This document shows, piece after piece, positions 8,400-16,305 of a stretch of 53,305 nucleotides of DNA. Below the pieces are notes generated by a model, which saw nothing but the letters and a program-made list of their open reading frames with translations, made no database searches and was not told where the DNA came from. The position numbers and the translations under genes are program-made. Source of the DNA: Actinomadura soli (lineage in GTDB: Bacteria > Actinomycetota > Actinomycetes > Streptosporangiales > Streptosporangiaceae); assembly GCF_005889715.1 (NCBI RefSeq), contig NZ_VCKW01000022.1, positions 1 through 53,305 on the forward strand, read 5' to 3'. Position 1 is the first letter of the stretch; each line of letters starts with the position of its first letter.

Positions 8400-9490
8400 C
8401 GGCCGGCGCCCGCCGAGTGGACGACGTCGTACACCATCTTCGCGAGCGCGACGTCGGCGTCCCGGCGTCCCATCTTCCCGGCGGCCTCCGACATGTGCGC
8501 GACGCGGGCCGGGTCGGCCAGCACCGGCAGCAGGTGCCGCGCGATCCAGTCGGGCGACAGCTCGGCGTTGTCGACGAGCAGCCCGCCGCCCGCCGCGACG
8601 ATCGGCTCGGCGTTCAGCCGCTGCTCGCCGTTGCCGATCGGCAGCGGCACGTACACCGCGGGCAGCGCGACCGCGGCCAGCTCCGCGCACGTCATCGCGC
8701 CGGCGCGGCACATGGCCATGTCGGCGGCGGCGTAGGCGAGGTCCATCCGGTCGCAGTAGGGGATCGTGACGTACTGCGGGCCGCCGGACGAGGGCTCGGG
8801 CTCCTCGGTGTTCTTCGGCCCGACGATGTGCAGCACCTGGATGCCCGCCTGCCGGAAGTACGGCGCGGCGGCGACGGCGGCCTGGTTGAGCGACCGGGCA
8901 CCCTGCGACCCGCCGAAGATCAGCAGGGTGGGCAGGTCGGGCAGGAGGCCGAAGTAGGAGCGGGCCTTGTCGCCGGTCGCGAGCCGGTCGAGCGTGGCGA
9001 TCTCGCGGCGCAGCGGGATGCCGACGAACGTCGGGTTCGGCAGCGGCGAGTCGGCGTGCGAGACGGCGACGTGCTCGGTGAAGCGGGCGCCGAGCTTGTT
9101 GGCGAGGCCGGGCTTGGGGTTGGCCTCGTGGACGATGATCGGGACCTTGCGCTTGCGCGCGGCCAGGTAGCCGGGGGTCGCGACGTAGCCGCCGAACCCG
9201 ACCAGGATGTCGGCCTGCGCCTGGTCGAGGACGGCCGCCGCCGCGTTGATCGCGCCGCGCAGCCGGCCGGGGACCGTCAGCAGCCGCGGGGTCAGCGTGC
9301 GGGGCAGCGGCACCGGGGGGATCAGGGCGAGCTCGTAGCCCCGCTGCGGAACGAGCCGGGTCTCCAGACCCCGCTCGGTCCCGAGGCAGACGATCCCGAC
9401 GTTCGGGTCGCCCCGGCGCAGCGCGTCCGCGAGAGCCAGGGCGGGCTCGATGTGTCCGGCGGTGCCGCCGCCGGCCAGGACAACCCTCAT
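8396..9490 (-). CDS. murG: Undecaprenyldiphospho-muramoylpentapeptide GlcNAc-transferase MurG
   Basis: Adds GlcNAc to lipid I to make lipid II at the inner face of the membrane. It is 364 aa from ATG 9490 (MRVVLAGGGTAGHIEPALAL); a TTG four codons upstream is also in frame but sits on the GAGGAG ribosome-binding site. The GT-B fold motifs are present: GGGTAGH (lipid-site loop 1), GFGGYVATPG, and FGGSQGARSLNQ. The gene ends with a 4-bp overlap into murC and follows ftsW by 39 bp. Confidence 0.96.
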   Translation of the reverse strand: MRVVLAGGGTAGHIEPALALADALRRGDPNVGIVCLGTERGLETRLVPQRGYELALIPPVPLPRTLTPRLLTVPGRLRGAINAAAAVLDQAQADILVGFGGYVATPGYLAARKRKVPIIVHEANPKPGLANKLGARFTEHVAVSHADSPLPNPTFVGIPLRREIATLDRLATGDKARSYFGLLPDLPTLLIFGGSQGARSLNQAAVAAAPYFRQAGIQVLHIVGPKNTEEPEPSSGGPQYVTIPYCDRMDLAYAAADMAMCRAGAMTCAELAAVALPAVYVPLPIGNGEQRLNAEPIVAAGGGLLVDNAELSPDWIARHLLPVLADPARVAHMSEAAGKMGRRDADVALAKMVYDVVHSAGAGR

Positions 9491-9529
9491 GCTCGTTGAC
9501 AACTCCTCAGCATGTTCGGAAGGGGGAAT

Positions 9530-10783
9530 TCAACGCCGTGCCAGACCCAGCCAGCTTAGAGCCCTCACGACCGGTCCGGGGCCCCGTGCGGAGAGTGCTT
9601 GCCGCGCACCGGGCTCGCGTTTGGCGAAGGCGAGCAGCATCCCGAGCGCGAACAGGCTCGGGATGAGCGCCGAACCGCCGTAGGAGACCAGCGGCAGCGG
9701 GATCCCGGTGATGGGCAGGACGCCGATGACGGCGCCGATGTTCACGATGGCCTGCACGACGAGCCACGCCGTGGCCCCGGCGGCGGCGAGCCGGGTGAAC
9801 GGGTCGTTCACCCGCCGGGCGATCCGCAGGCCCGCGTAGGCGAGCAGGCCGAACAGCCCGAGGACGACGAGGGTGCCGACGAGCCCGAACTCCTCCCCCA
9901 CGATCGCGAAGATGAAGTCGGTCTCGGCGTGGGGCAGGTAGTCCCATTTGGCGCGGCCCTCGCCGAGGCCCGTGCCGAACAGGCCGCCGGACGCGACCGC
10001 GAACAGCCCCTGCGTGCCCTGGTAGTTGGTCGTCAGCTGGTTCCCGGACGGGTCGAGGAACCCGGTGAGGCGCTGCATCCGGTACGGCTCGACGACGATG
10101 AGGATCGACACCAGCAGGCACACGAGCCCGGCGATGCCGACGAACAGCCGCCCGGGGGCGCCGACGACCCACAGCAGCGCCAGGAAGATGGTGAGGAGCA
10201 CCAGCGTGGTACCGAGGTCGCTGCCCAGCATGACCAGCAGGACGAGGAGCCCGGCGCCCGGCATCAGCGGGACGAGCAGCGGCCGCCACTCGGTGAGCTG
10301 GCCGAGCCGGTCCTTGCGGGCCAGCAGGTCGGCGCCCCACAGCACGAGCGCGAGCTTGGCGAGCTCGGACGGCTGGATCTGCAGCGGCCCGAGGGCGACC
10401 CAGCGGGTGGCGCCGCCCGCGCTGCGTCCGAGCCCCGGGACCAGGACCATCGCCAGCGCGACGACCGACAGCAGCAGCAGCGGGTAGGCGAGCGCCCGGA
10501 ACGTCTTCACCGGCAGGCGGGACGCCAGCCACATGCCGGGCAGCCCGATCGCCATCCACATGGCCTGCTTCTGGAACAGCGTGTAGGCGGACCCGGTCGC
10601 CTGGAGCTGCTTGACGCTGGACGCCGACAGCACCATCGTCAGCCCGAGCGCGAGCAGCATCACCGAGCAGCCCAGCACCAGGTAGTAGGAGGTGAGGGGA
10701 CGGTCGAGCAGCCCGACGGCGGCGACCACCTGCTCCCGCGGCCCCGAACGCCGCCCGCCCTCCTCCTCGGCCGCGGCGGTCAC
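9530..10783 (-). CDS. ftsW: Septal peptidoglycan glycosyltransferase FtsW (SEDS family)
   Basis: SEDS polymerase that extends glycan strands from lipid II at the septum together with the transpeptidase FtsI. I use GTG 10783 (VTAAAEEEGGRR), 2 bp after the murD stop, giving 417 aa; the upstream extension is Arg-rich shadow inside murD. About ten hydrophobic segments are visible. Family motifs include LGPLQIQPSELAKLALV, LGSDLGTTLVL, GLGEGRAKWDYLPHAETDFI and TGIPLPLVSYGGSALI. The N-terminal ~30 residues are charged and cytoplasmic. It is probably translationally coupled to murD. Confidence 0.95.
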   Translation of the reverse strand: MTAAAEEEGGRRSGPREQVVAAVGLLDRPLTSYYLVLGCSVMLLALGLTMVLSASSVKQLQATGSAYTLFQKQAMWMAIGLPGMWLASRLPVKTFRALAYPLLLLSVVALAMVLVPGLGRSAGGATRWVALGPLQIQPSELAKLALVLWGADLLARKDRLGQLTEWRPLLVPLMPGAGLLVLLVMLGSDLGTTLVLLTIFLALLWVVGAPGRLFVGIAGLVCLLVSILIVVEPYRMQRLTGFLDPSGNQLTTNYQGTQGLFAVASGGLFGTGLGEGRAKWDYLPHAETDFIFAIVGEEFGLVGTLVVLGLFGLLAYAGLRIARRVNDPFTRLAAAGATAWLVVQAIVNIGAVIGVLPITGIPLPLVSYGGSALIPSLFALGMLLAFAKREPGARQALSARGPGPVVRALSWLGLARR

Positions 10784-10785
10784 GG

Positions 10786-12234
10786 CTACCCGGCGTTCCC
10801 GGCGGCGCCCTCGCCGCCGGGGTGCCCGGCGGCGAGGCGCTCGACGGCGGCGATGAAGGCGTCGCCGCGGGCCGGGTAGTTGGCGAACATGTCGAAGGAC
10901 GCCCCGACGGGGGCGAGCAGCACGGTGTCCCCGGGGCGGGCGAGGGAGGCGGCTTCGTTGACGACGCGGTCCATCGCCCCAGTGTCGGTGTCGGGGACGT
11001 CCACGACCGGGACATCCGGGGCGTGTCGCGCGAGAGCCTCGGCGATCCGGTGCCGGTCGCGGCCGATCAGCACGGCGCCGCGCAGCCTGCCGGCGCACGA
11101 CCGGACCAGGTCGTCGACGTCGAGGCCCTTGAGGAGGCCGCCCGCGATCCACACGACGGGCTGGTAGGCGGTGAGCGACGCGGCGGCGGCGTGCGGCTGG
11201 GTCGCCTTGGAGTCGTTGACGTAGGTGACGCCGGCGACGTCCGCGACGTGCTGGATGCGGTGCGGCTCGGGCACGAACGCGCGCAGCCCGTCCCGGACGG
11301 CCTCGGGCGGCGCCCCGTACGCGCGGGCGAGCCCGGCGGCGGCCAGCGCGTTGGCGACGTTGTGCGGCGCGAACGGGTGGACGTCACCGATCGCGGCCAG
11401 CTCCGCCGCCTGGCTCGCGTGCTCGGTGAAGGCGCGGTCGACCAGCAGTTCCTCGACGACGCCGAGCTCGCCGGGACGCGGCACCCGGAGCGTGAACCCG
11501 ACCCGCCGCTGCACGCCCTCGGCGCGTTCGGCGAGGGCGGTGGACGTCTCGTCGTCGGCGTTGTGGACCGCGACGCACCCCGGCGTGAAGATCTTGGCCT
11601 TGGCGGCGATGTAGGCGTCCATGGAGCCGTGCCAGTCGAGATGGTCGGGCGCGACGTTCAGCACCGCCGCCGCGTAGGGCGCGAGGGAACTCGACCAGTG
11701 GAGCTGATAGCTCGACAGCTCCACGGCGAGGACGTCGTACGGCTCCGACACGGCCTCCACGATCGGTGTCCCCACGTTCCCCACCGCGAGGGCCTTGTGT
11801 CCGGCGGCGGTGAGCATGCACGTCAGCATCCGGACGACGGTGGTCTTGCCGTCCGTCCCGGTGATGGCCAGCCACGGCGCGGCGTTCTCCGGCCGGAGCC
11901 GCCACGCCAGCTCGACCTCGCCGATGATCTCGATGCCGGACGCGGCGGCCGCGGCGAGCAGCGGCACGTCCGGGCGCCAGCCCGGCGAGGTCACCACGAG
12001 GTCGGTCCCGGCCGGCAGGGCCTCGCCGTCGCCGAGCCTGACCTCGACCCCGCGCGCCTCCAGCTCGGCGGCGTGCGCGCGCTGCTCCTCGCCGTCGCGG
12101 GCGTCCACGACGGTGACACGGGCGCCGTGGGAGGCGAGCACGCGAGCGGCGGCACGCCCCGACACGCCCAACCCGGCGACACAAACGCTCCGCCCGCCCC
12201 AGGGACGGTCGCCCCCCCGGTTCGCTCCGCTCAT
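10786..12234 (-). CDS. murD: UDP-N-acetylmuramoylalanine--D-glutamate ligase MurD
   Basis: Adds D-Glu to UDP-MurNAc-L-Ala. It is 482 aa from ATG 12234 (MSGANRGGDRPW), which overlaps the mraY stop as ATGA; an ATG five codons upstream is equally open and neither has a strong ribosome-binding site. Motifs: VCVAGLGVSGRAAARVL (N-terminal Rossmann domain), LAITGTDGKTTVVRML (P-loop), LSSYQLHWS, VAPDHLDWHG, and VNDSKATQPHA. Length and domain order are normal. Its 3' end abuts ftsW. Confidence 0.96.
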   Translation of the reverse strand: MSGANRGGDRPWGGRSVCVAGLGVSGRAAARVLASHGARVTVVDARDGEEQRAHAAELEARGVEVRLGDGEALPAGTDLVVTSPGWRPDVPLLAAAAASGIEIIGEVELAWRLRPENAAPWLAITGTDGKTTVVRMLTCMLTAAGHKALAVGNVGTPIVEAVSEPYDVLAVELSSYQLHWSSSLAPYAAAVLNVAPDHLDWHGSMDAYIAAKAKIFTPGCVAVHNADDETSTALAERAEGVQRRVGFTLRVPRPGELGVVEELLVDRAFTEHASQAAELAAIGDVHPFAPHNVANALAAAGLARAYGAPPEAVRDGLRAFVPEPHRIQHVADVAGVTYVNDSKATQPHAAAASLTAYQPVVWIAGGLLKGLDVDDLVRSCAGRLRGAVLIGRDRHRIAEALARHAPDVPVVDVPDTDTGAMDRVVNEAASLARPGDTVLLAPVGASFDMFANYPARGDAFIAAVERLAAGHPGGEGAAGNAG

Positions 12235-13292
12235 TCCTTGGGCATCCATTCCAGATAGAACAGGCCGATCCCGATCGCGACGAAGAGCGCCGACATCAGC
12301 CAGAAGCGCACGACGATCGTCGTCTCAGCCCAGCCGGACAGCTCGAAGTGGTGCTGCAGCGGGGCCATCTTGAACACGCGCTTCTTGGTCATCTTGAACC
12401 CGCCGACCTGGATGATCACCGACAGCGTGATCATCACGATCAGGCCGCAGAGGATGGCGAGCAGGAACTGGGTGCGGGTGAGGATCGCGAGGCCGACCAG
12501 GACGCCGCCGAGGGCCAGCGAGCCGGTGTCGCCCATGAAGATCTTCGCGGGCGGCGCGTTCCACCACAGGAAGCCGAACACGCCGCCGAGCACGGCCGCG
12601 GCGACGACCGCGAGGTCGAGGGGGTCGCGGACGCTGTAGCAGTTGGGGGCGAGGGCGAAGTCGGTGCAGCTGTTGCGGAGCTGCCAGTTCCCGATGATGA
12701 CGTAGGCGGCCAGCACCATCCCGGCCGGGCCCGCCGCGAGGCCGTCGAGGCCGTCGGTCAGGTTGACGCCGTTGGACATGGCCGCGATGAGCAGCAGCGC
12801 CCACACCACGAACAGGTACGGGCCGATCGACGGGCCGAAGTCGCGCAGGAAGGACAGGTGGGGGGCGGCGGGGGTGATGTCGTAGCCGTTCGGGAAGTTG
12901 AGGGACCCGACCGCGAACACGACGCCGACCAGCACGATGCCGATCATCTTGGCGCCGCTGCGCAGGCCGAGGCTGCGCTGCTTGAAGACCTTGATGTAGT
13001 CGTCCACGAAACCGACGGCGCCGAGGCCGGCCATCAGGAACAGCACGAGGATGCCGGAGATCGTCGGCTCGGTGCCGGTGACCAGGTGCGCGGCGGCGTA
13101 GCCGACGAGCGAGCCGACGATGAAGACCGTCCCGCCCATCTGGGGGGTGCCGCGCTTGCTGGCGTGCGCCTCCGGGCCGTCGTCCCGGATCATCTGGCCG
13201 TAGCCGAGCCGGTTCATGATCCGGATCCACACGGGCGTGCCGACCATCACGAAGATCAGCGCGACCCCGGCCGCGATGATGATGTTGGTCAT
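12231..13292 (-). CDS. mraY: Phospho-N-acetylmuramoyl-pentapeptide transferase MraY
   Basis: Integral membrane enzyme that transfers phospho-MurNAc-pentapeptide to undecaprenyl phosphate, forming lipid I. 353 aa with about ten transmembrane segments. The Mg-binding and catalytic motifs NLTDGLDGLAAG and FMGDTGSLALGG, and the C-terminal KMAPLQHHFELSGWAET histidine motif, are intact; SKRGTPQMGGTVFI is near the N-terminus. The ATG overlaps the murF stop and the stop overlaps the murD start, so it is coupled on both sides. Confidence 0.97.
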   Translation of the reverse strand: MTNIIIAAGVALIFVMVGTPVWIRIMNRLGYGQMIRDDGPEAHASKRGTPQMGGTVFIVGSLVGYAAAHLVTGTEPTISGILVLFLMAGLGAVGFVDDYIKVFKQRSLGLRSGAKMIGIVLVGVVFAVGSLNFPNGYDITPAAPHLSFLRDFGPSIGPYLFVVWALLLIAAMSNGVNLTDGLDGLAAGPAGMVLAAYVIIGNWQLRNSCTDFALAPNCYSVRDPLDLAVVAAAVLGGVFGFLWWNAPPAKIFMGDTGSLALGGVLVGLAILTRTQFLLAILCGLIVMITLSVIIQVGGFKMTKKRVFKMAPLQHHFELSGWAETTIVVRFWLMSALFVAIGIGLFYLEWMPKE

Positions 13293-14671
13293 CGGCCGTC
13301 CTCCGCCAGGACCGCCGTGGCGACCCGTTCGAGCCCGGCGACGCGAGAGCCCTTCACCAGCACGACGTCCCGCGGCCCGAGCCGCCCCGTGAGCACGGCC
13401 ACCGCCGCGCCGACGTCATCCACCTGCACGCACTCTCCCGTCCATGACCTCACCTGACGTGCCCCGTCCGCGATCGCCGCCGCGTTCGCGCCGACGACGA
13501 CGAGGCCGGCGACCCCGCGCCGCGCGGCATGCTCCCCGATCTTGGCATGTTCCGCGGCGGACGATGCGCCGAGTTCGGCCATTTCACCCAGCACCGCGAA
13601 CGCGCGGCGGCCGCGGGCCATGTGCGCGAGGACGTCGAGCGCGGCGCGCGTCGAGTCGGGGTTGGCGTTGTAGGCGTCGTTGACCACGGTCACGCCGTCG
13701 GCCCGCTCGGTGACCTCCATCCGCCACCGGCTGACCGGCCCGGCCTGCGAGAGGCCCTCGGCGATGTCGGCGGGCGCCAGCCCGGCCGCCCGCACCGCCG
13801 CCGCGGCGGCCAGCGCGTTCGGGACGGCATGCGAGCCGAAGAGCCGCAGCGCGACCGGCGCGGACCCCTCCGGCGTGACGAGCGTGAACCGTGCCCGGCC
13901 CTGCTCGTCGAGCGTCTCGTCCTCGGCGCGGACGACGGCGTCCGATGACCGGCCGAACGTCACGACCTCGCCCCGCGTGCGGGACGCCATCGCGGCGACC
14001 AGCGGGTCGTCGGCGTTGAGGACGGCGGTCCCGCCCGGCGGCACCGCCTCCACGATCTCGCCCTTGGCCAGCGCGATGTTCTCCCGGCCGCCGAACTCCC
14101 CGACGTGCGCGGTGCCGACGTTCAGCACCACCCCGACGTCCGGACGGGCGATGCCGGTCAGGTAGGAGATGTGGCCGATCCCGCGCGCGCCCATCTCCAG
14201 GACGAGGTGCCGTGTCGCATCGTCGGCGCGCAGCACGGTGAGCGGCAGCCCGAGCTCGTTGTTGAACGACCCGGGCGGGAACACGGTCGGGCCTGCGCGG
14301 CCCGCGACCTGCCCGATGAGGTCCTTGGTGGACGTCTTGCCCGCCGAGCCGGTCACCGCGATGACGGTCGCGCCGGGCAGCCGCTCCAGCACTCCCCTGG
14401 CGAGCCGTCCGAGCGCGTCCTGGACGTCGGCGGCGACGACGCACGGCCCGCCCACCGGACGCTGCGCCAGCACGGCGGCGGCCCCGTCGGCGAACGCCCC
14501 GGACGCGAAGTCGTGCCCGTCCGCGCGCTCGCCCTTGAGCGCCACGAACAGCGCCCCCGGCTCCACGGCACGCGAGTCGATCACCACGTGACCGCTCACC
14601 ATGACGTCCGGAGGCCCGTGGAGGGTGCCTCCCGTGATCTCCGCGATCGTCGACAGCGGAAGTGGGATCAC
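13289..14671 (-). CDS. murF: UDP-MurNAc-tripeptide--D-alanyl-D-alanine ligase MurF
   Basis: Adds D-Ala-D-Ala to the UDP-MurNAc tripeptide, the last cytoplasmic stem-peptide step. The start is GTG 14671 (VIPLPLSTIAEITGGTLHG), overlapping the murE stop as GTGA, and gives 460 aa. The frame is open for almost 1,000 codons further upstream, but that is an Arg-rich shadow of murE and ftsI. Motifs: VVIDSRAVEPGALFVAL, IAVTGSAGKTSTKDLI (P-loop), VLEMGARGIGHI, VNDAYNANPDSTRAAL. Length is normal. Confidence 0.95.
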   Translation of the reverse strand: MIPLPLSTIAEITGGTLHGPPDVMVSGHVVIDSRAVEPGALFVALKGERADGHDFASGAFADGAAAVLAQRPVGGPCVVAADVQDALGRLARGVLERLPGATVIAVTGSAGKTSTKDLIGQVAGRAGPTVFPPGSFNNELGLPLTVLRADDATRHLVLEMGARGIGHISYLTGIARPDVGVVLNVGTAHVGEFGGRENIALAKGEIVEAVPPGGTAVLNADDPLVAAMASRTRGEVVTFGRSSDAVVRAEDETLDEQGRARFTLVTPEGSAPVALRLFGSHAVPNALAAAAAVRAAGLAPADIAEGLSQAGPVSRWRMEVTERADGVTVVNDAYNANPDSTRAALDVLAHMARGRRAFAVLGEMAELGASSAAEHAKIGEHAARRGVAGLVVVGANAAAIADGARQVRSWTGECVQVDDVGAAVAVLTGRLGPRDVVLVKGSRVAGLERVATAVLAEDGR

Positions 14672-16203
14672 GCCTGCGCCCCGTCCCCTCTTGTCACCTT
14701 CGTATGGCGCCGGAGCGCCTCCCGGACGACCTCCCGGTCGTCGAACGGGTGCACCGTTCCCGCCACGTTCTGCCCCTGCTCGTGGCCCTTGCCCGCGATG
14801 ACGAGGACGTCGCCGCGGCGGGCCCGGGCCACGGCCAGCGCGATCGCGGCGGCGCGGTCCGGCTCCACCACGATGTGCGCCCGCTCGGGCTGCGGCACCT
14901 TGAGCCCGCCCTCGACCATAGCGGCGAGGATCGCGAGCGGATCCTCCGACCTCGGGTTGTCGTCGGTGAAGATCGCCGTGTCGGCCAGCCGGGCGGCGGC
15001 CTCCCCCATCAGCGGGCGCTTGCCGCGGTCGCGGTCGCCGCCGCAGCCGATCACCACCGTGAGGTCGCCCTCGGTGACGGGACGCAGCGCGGTCAGGACG
15101 GCCTCGACCGCGCCCGGTTTGTGGGAGTAGTCGACGAGGGTGACGAACTCCTGGCCCTCGTCCACCCGCTCCAGGCGTCCGGGGACGCCGGACAGGGACG
15201 CGACCCCGCGCACCGCCGCCTGCAGCGGGATGCCCGCCTCGACCAGCGCGACGACCGCGGCGAGCGCGTTCGCGACGTTGAACGGCCCGGCCAGCCGGAC
15301 CTCGCCGTCGGCCTCGATGCCGCCGGGCCCGACGACGCGGAACACGCTGCCGTCCGCGCCGACGCGCACGTTCTCGGCCCGCCAGTCGGCCGCCGGGTCG
15401 CCGGACGCCGAGAACGTCGTCACCGGCACCGTGGCGATCTCCAGCAGCTCGCGGCCGTGGTGGTCGTCCAGGTTGACGACGCCGACGCGCGAGTACTCGG
15501 GCGTGAACAGCCGGGCCTTGGTGAAGAAGTAGTCCTGCATGGACGGGTGGTAGTCCAGGTGGTCCTGGGACAGGTTCGTGAACACCGCGACCTCGTAGGT
15601 CATGCCGCCGACCCGGCCCTGCTTCAGCGCGTGGCTGGACACCTCCATCGCGGCGGCGCCGACGCCGCGCTCGCGCATCATCGCCATCAGCGCGTGCAGG
15701 TCGGTCGACTCCGGGGTGGTCAGCGCGCTCGGCACCCGGTCGCCGCCGACCCGGATCTCGACCCCGCCGACCAGGCCGGTCTCGATCCCGGCGGCGCGCA
15801 GGCCCGCGTCCAGCAGGAAGACGGTGGTGGTCTTGCCGCTCGTCCCGGTGACGCCGATCGTCGTGATGTCGCGTCCCGGCTCCCCGTACACCCAGGCCGC
15901 GGCGTCGCCCAGCCGCGCGCGCACGTCCGCCACCACCAGCACCGGCAGGCCCGTCGCCGCCGCCTGGTCGTAGCCGTCGGGGTCGGTGAGGATCGCCGCC
16001 GCACCCGCTTCCGCCGCCTGCGCGGAGAACTGCGCGCCGTGGGCGCGCGCGCCCGGCAGGGCCGCGTAGACGTCGCCGGGCAGCACCGCCCGCGAATCGT
16101 GCGTGATGCCCGTCGCCGACACCTGGTCCCAGCCGCCGCGCTCGATCCCGAGAAGCGCCGCGAGCCCGTTCAGCGGACGGGCCGGATTGGTGGTGGGACG
16201 CAT
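14668..16203 (-). CDS. murE: UDP-MurNAc-dipeptide--meso-diaminopimelate ligase MurE
   Basis: Adds the third stem-peptide residue. The motif TDDNPRSEDP contains the DNPR signature of enzymes that use meso-diaminopimelate, so a meso-DAP wall is predicted. I use ATG 16203 (MRPTTNPARP, 511 aa), with GAAAGAA upstream; 26 more codons are open and would encode the 6-residue repeat RTERNA-RTERNV from an 18-bp tandem DNA repeat. P-loop TTIGVTGTSGKTTTVFLL and SQDHLDYHPSM are intact. The stop overlaps the murF GTG. It lies 102 bp after ftsI, the largest gap in this part of the cluster. Confidence 0.96.
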   Translation of the reverse strand: MRPTTNPARPLNGLAALLGIERGGWDQVSATGITHDSRAVLPGDVYAALPGARAHGAQFSAQAAEAGAAAILTDPDGYDQAAATGLPVLVVADVRARLGDAAAWVYGEPGRDITTIGVTGTSGKTTTVFLLDAGLRAAGIETGLVGGVEIRVGGDRVPSALTTPESTDLHALMAMMRERGVGAAAMEVSSHALKQGRVGGMTYEVAVFTNLSQDHLDYHPSMQDYFFTKARLFTPEYSRVGVVNLDDHHGRELLEIATVPVTTFSASGDPAADWRAENVRVGADGSVFRVVGPGGIEADGEVRLAGPFNVANALAAVVALVEAGIPLQAAVRGVASLSGVPGRLERVDEGQEFVTLVDYSHKPGAVEAVLTALRPVTEGDLTVVIGCGGDRDRGKRPLMGEAAARLADTAIFTDDNPRSEDPLAILAAMVEGGLKVPQPERAHIVVEPDRAAAIALAVARARRGDVLVIAGKGHEQGQNVAGTVHPFDDREVVREALRRHTKVTRGDGAQA

Positions 16204-16204
16204 G

Positions 16205-16240
16205 ACGTTTCTTTCGGTGCGGGCGTTTCTTTCGGTACGG
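16205..16240. repeat. 18-bp tandem repeat just upstream of the murE start
   Basis: Two copies, ACGTTTCTTTCGGTGCGG (16205-16222) and GCGTTTCTTTCGGTACGG (16223-16240), differ at two of 18 positions. On the coding strand each copy contains the purine-rich CGAAAGAAACG that serves as the murE ribosome-binding site, so the site is duplicated. The copies would add RTERNA-RTERNV if translation began further upstream. Confidence 0.85.
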
Positions 16241-16305
16241 ACAGTGCGGGACTGCTGGTGCACGGGTCGTGGTGGACTCACAGGCGAGGAGAGTACTCGC
16301 TGCGG

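Noticed and set aside
9530..11152. A 540-residue FtsW with a large N-terminal extension
   Set aside because: The extra ~120 residues are Arg/Pro/Gly-rich and lie within murD; the GTG at 10783, 2 bp after the murD stop, fits normal FtsW length.
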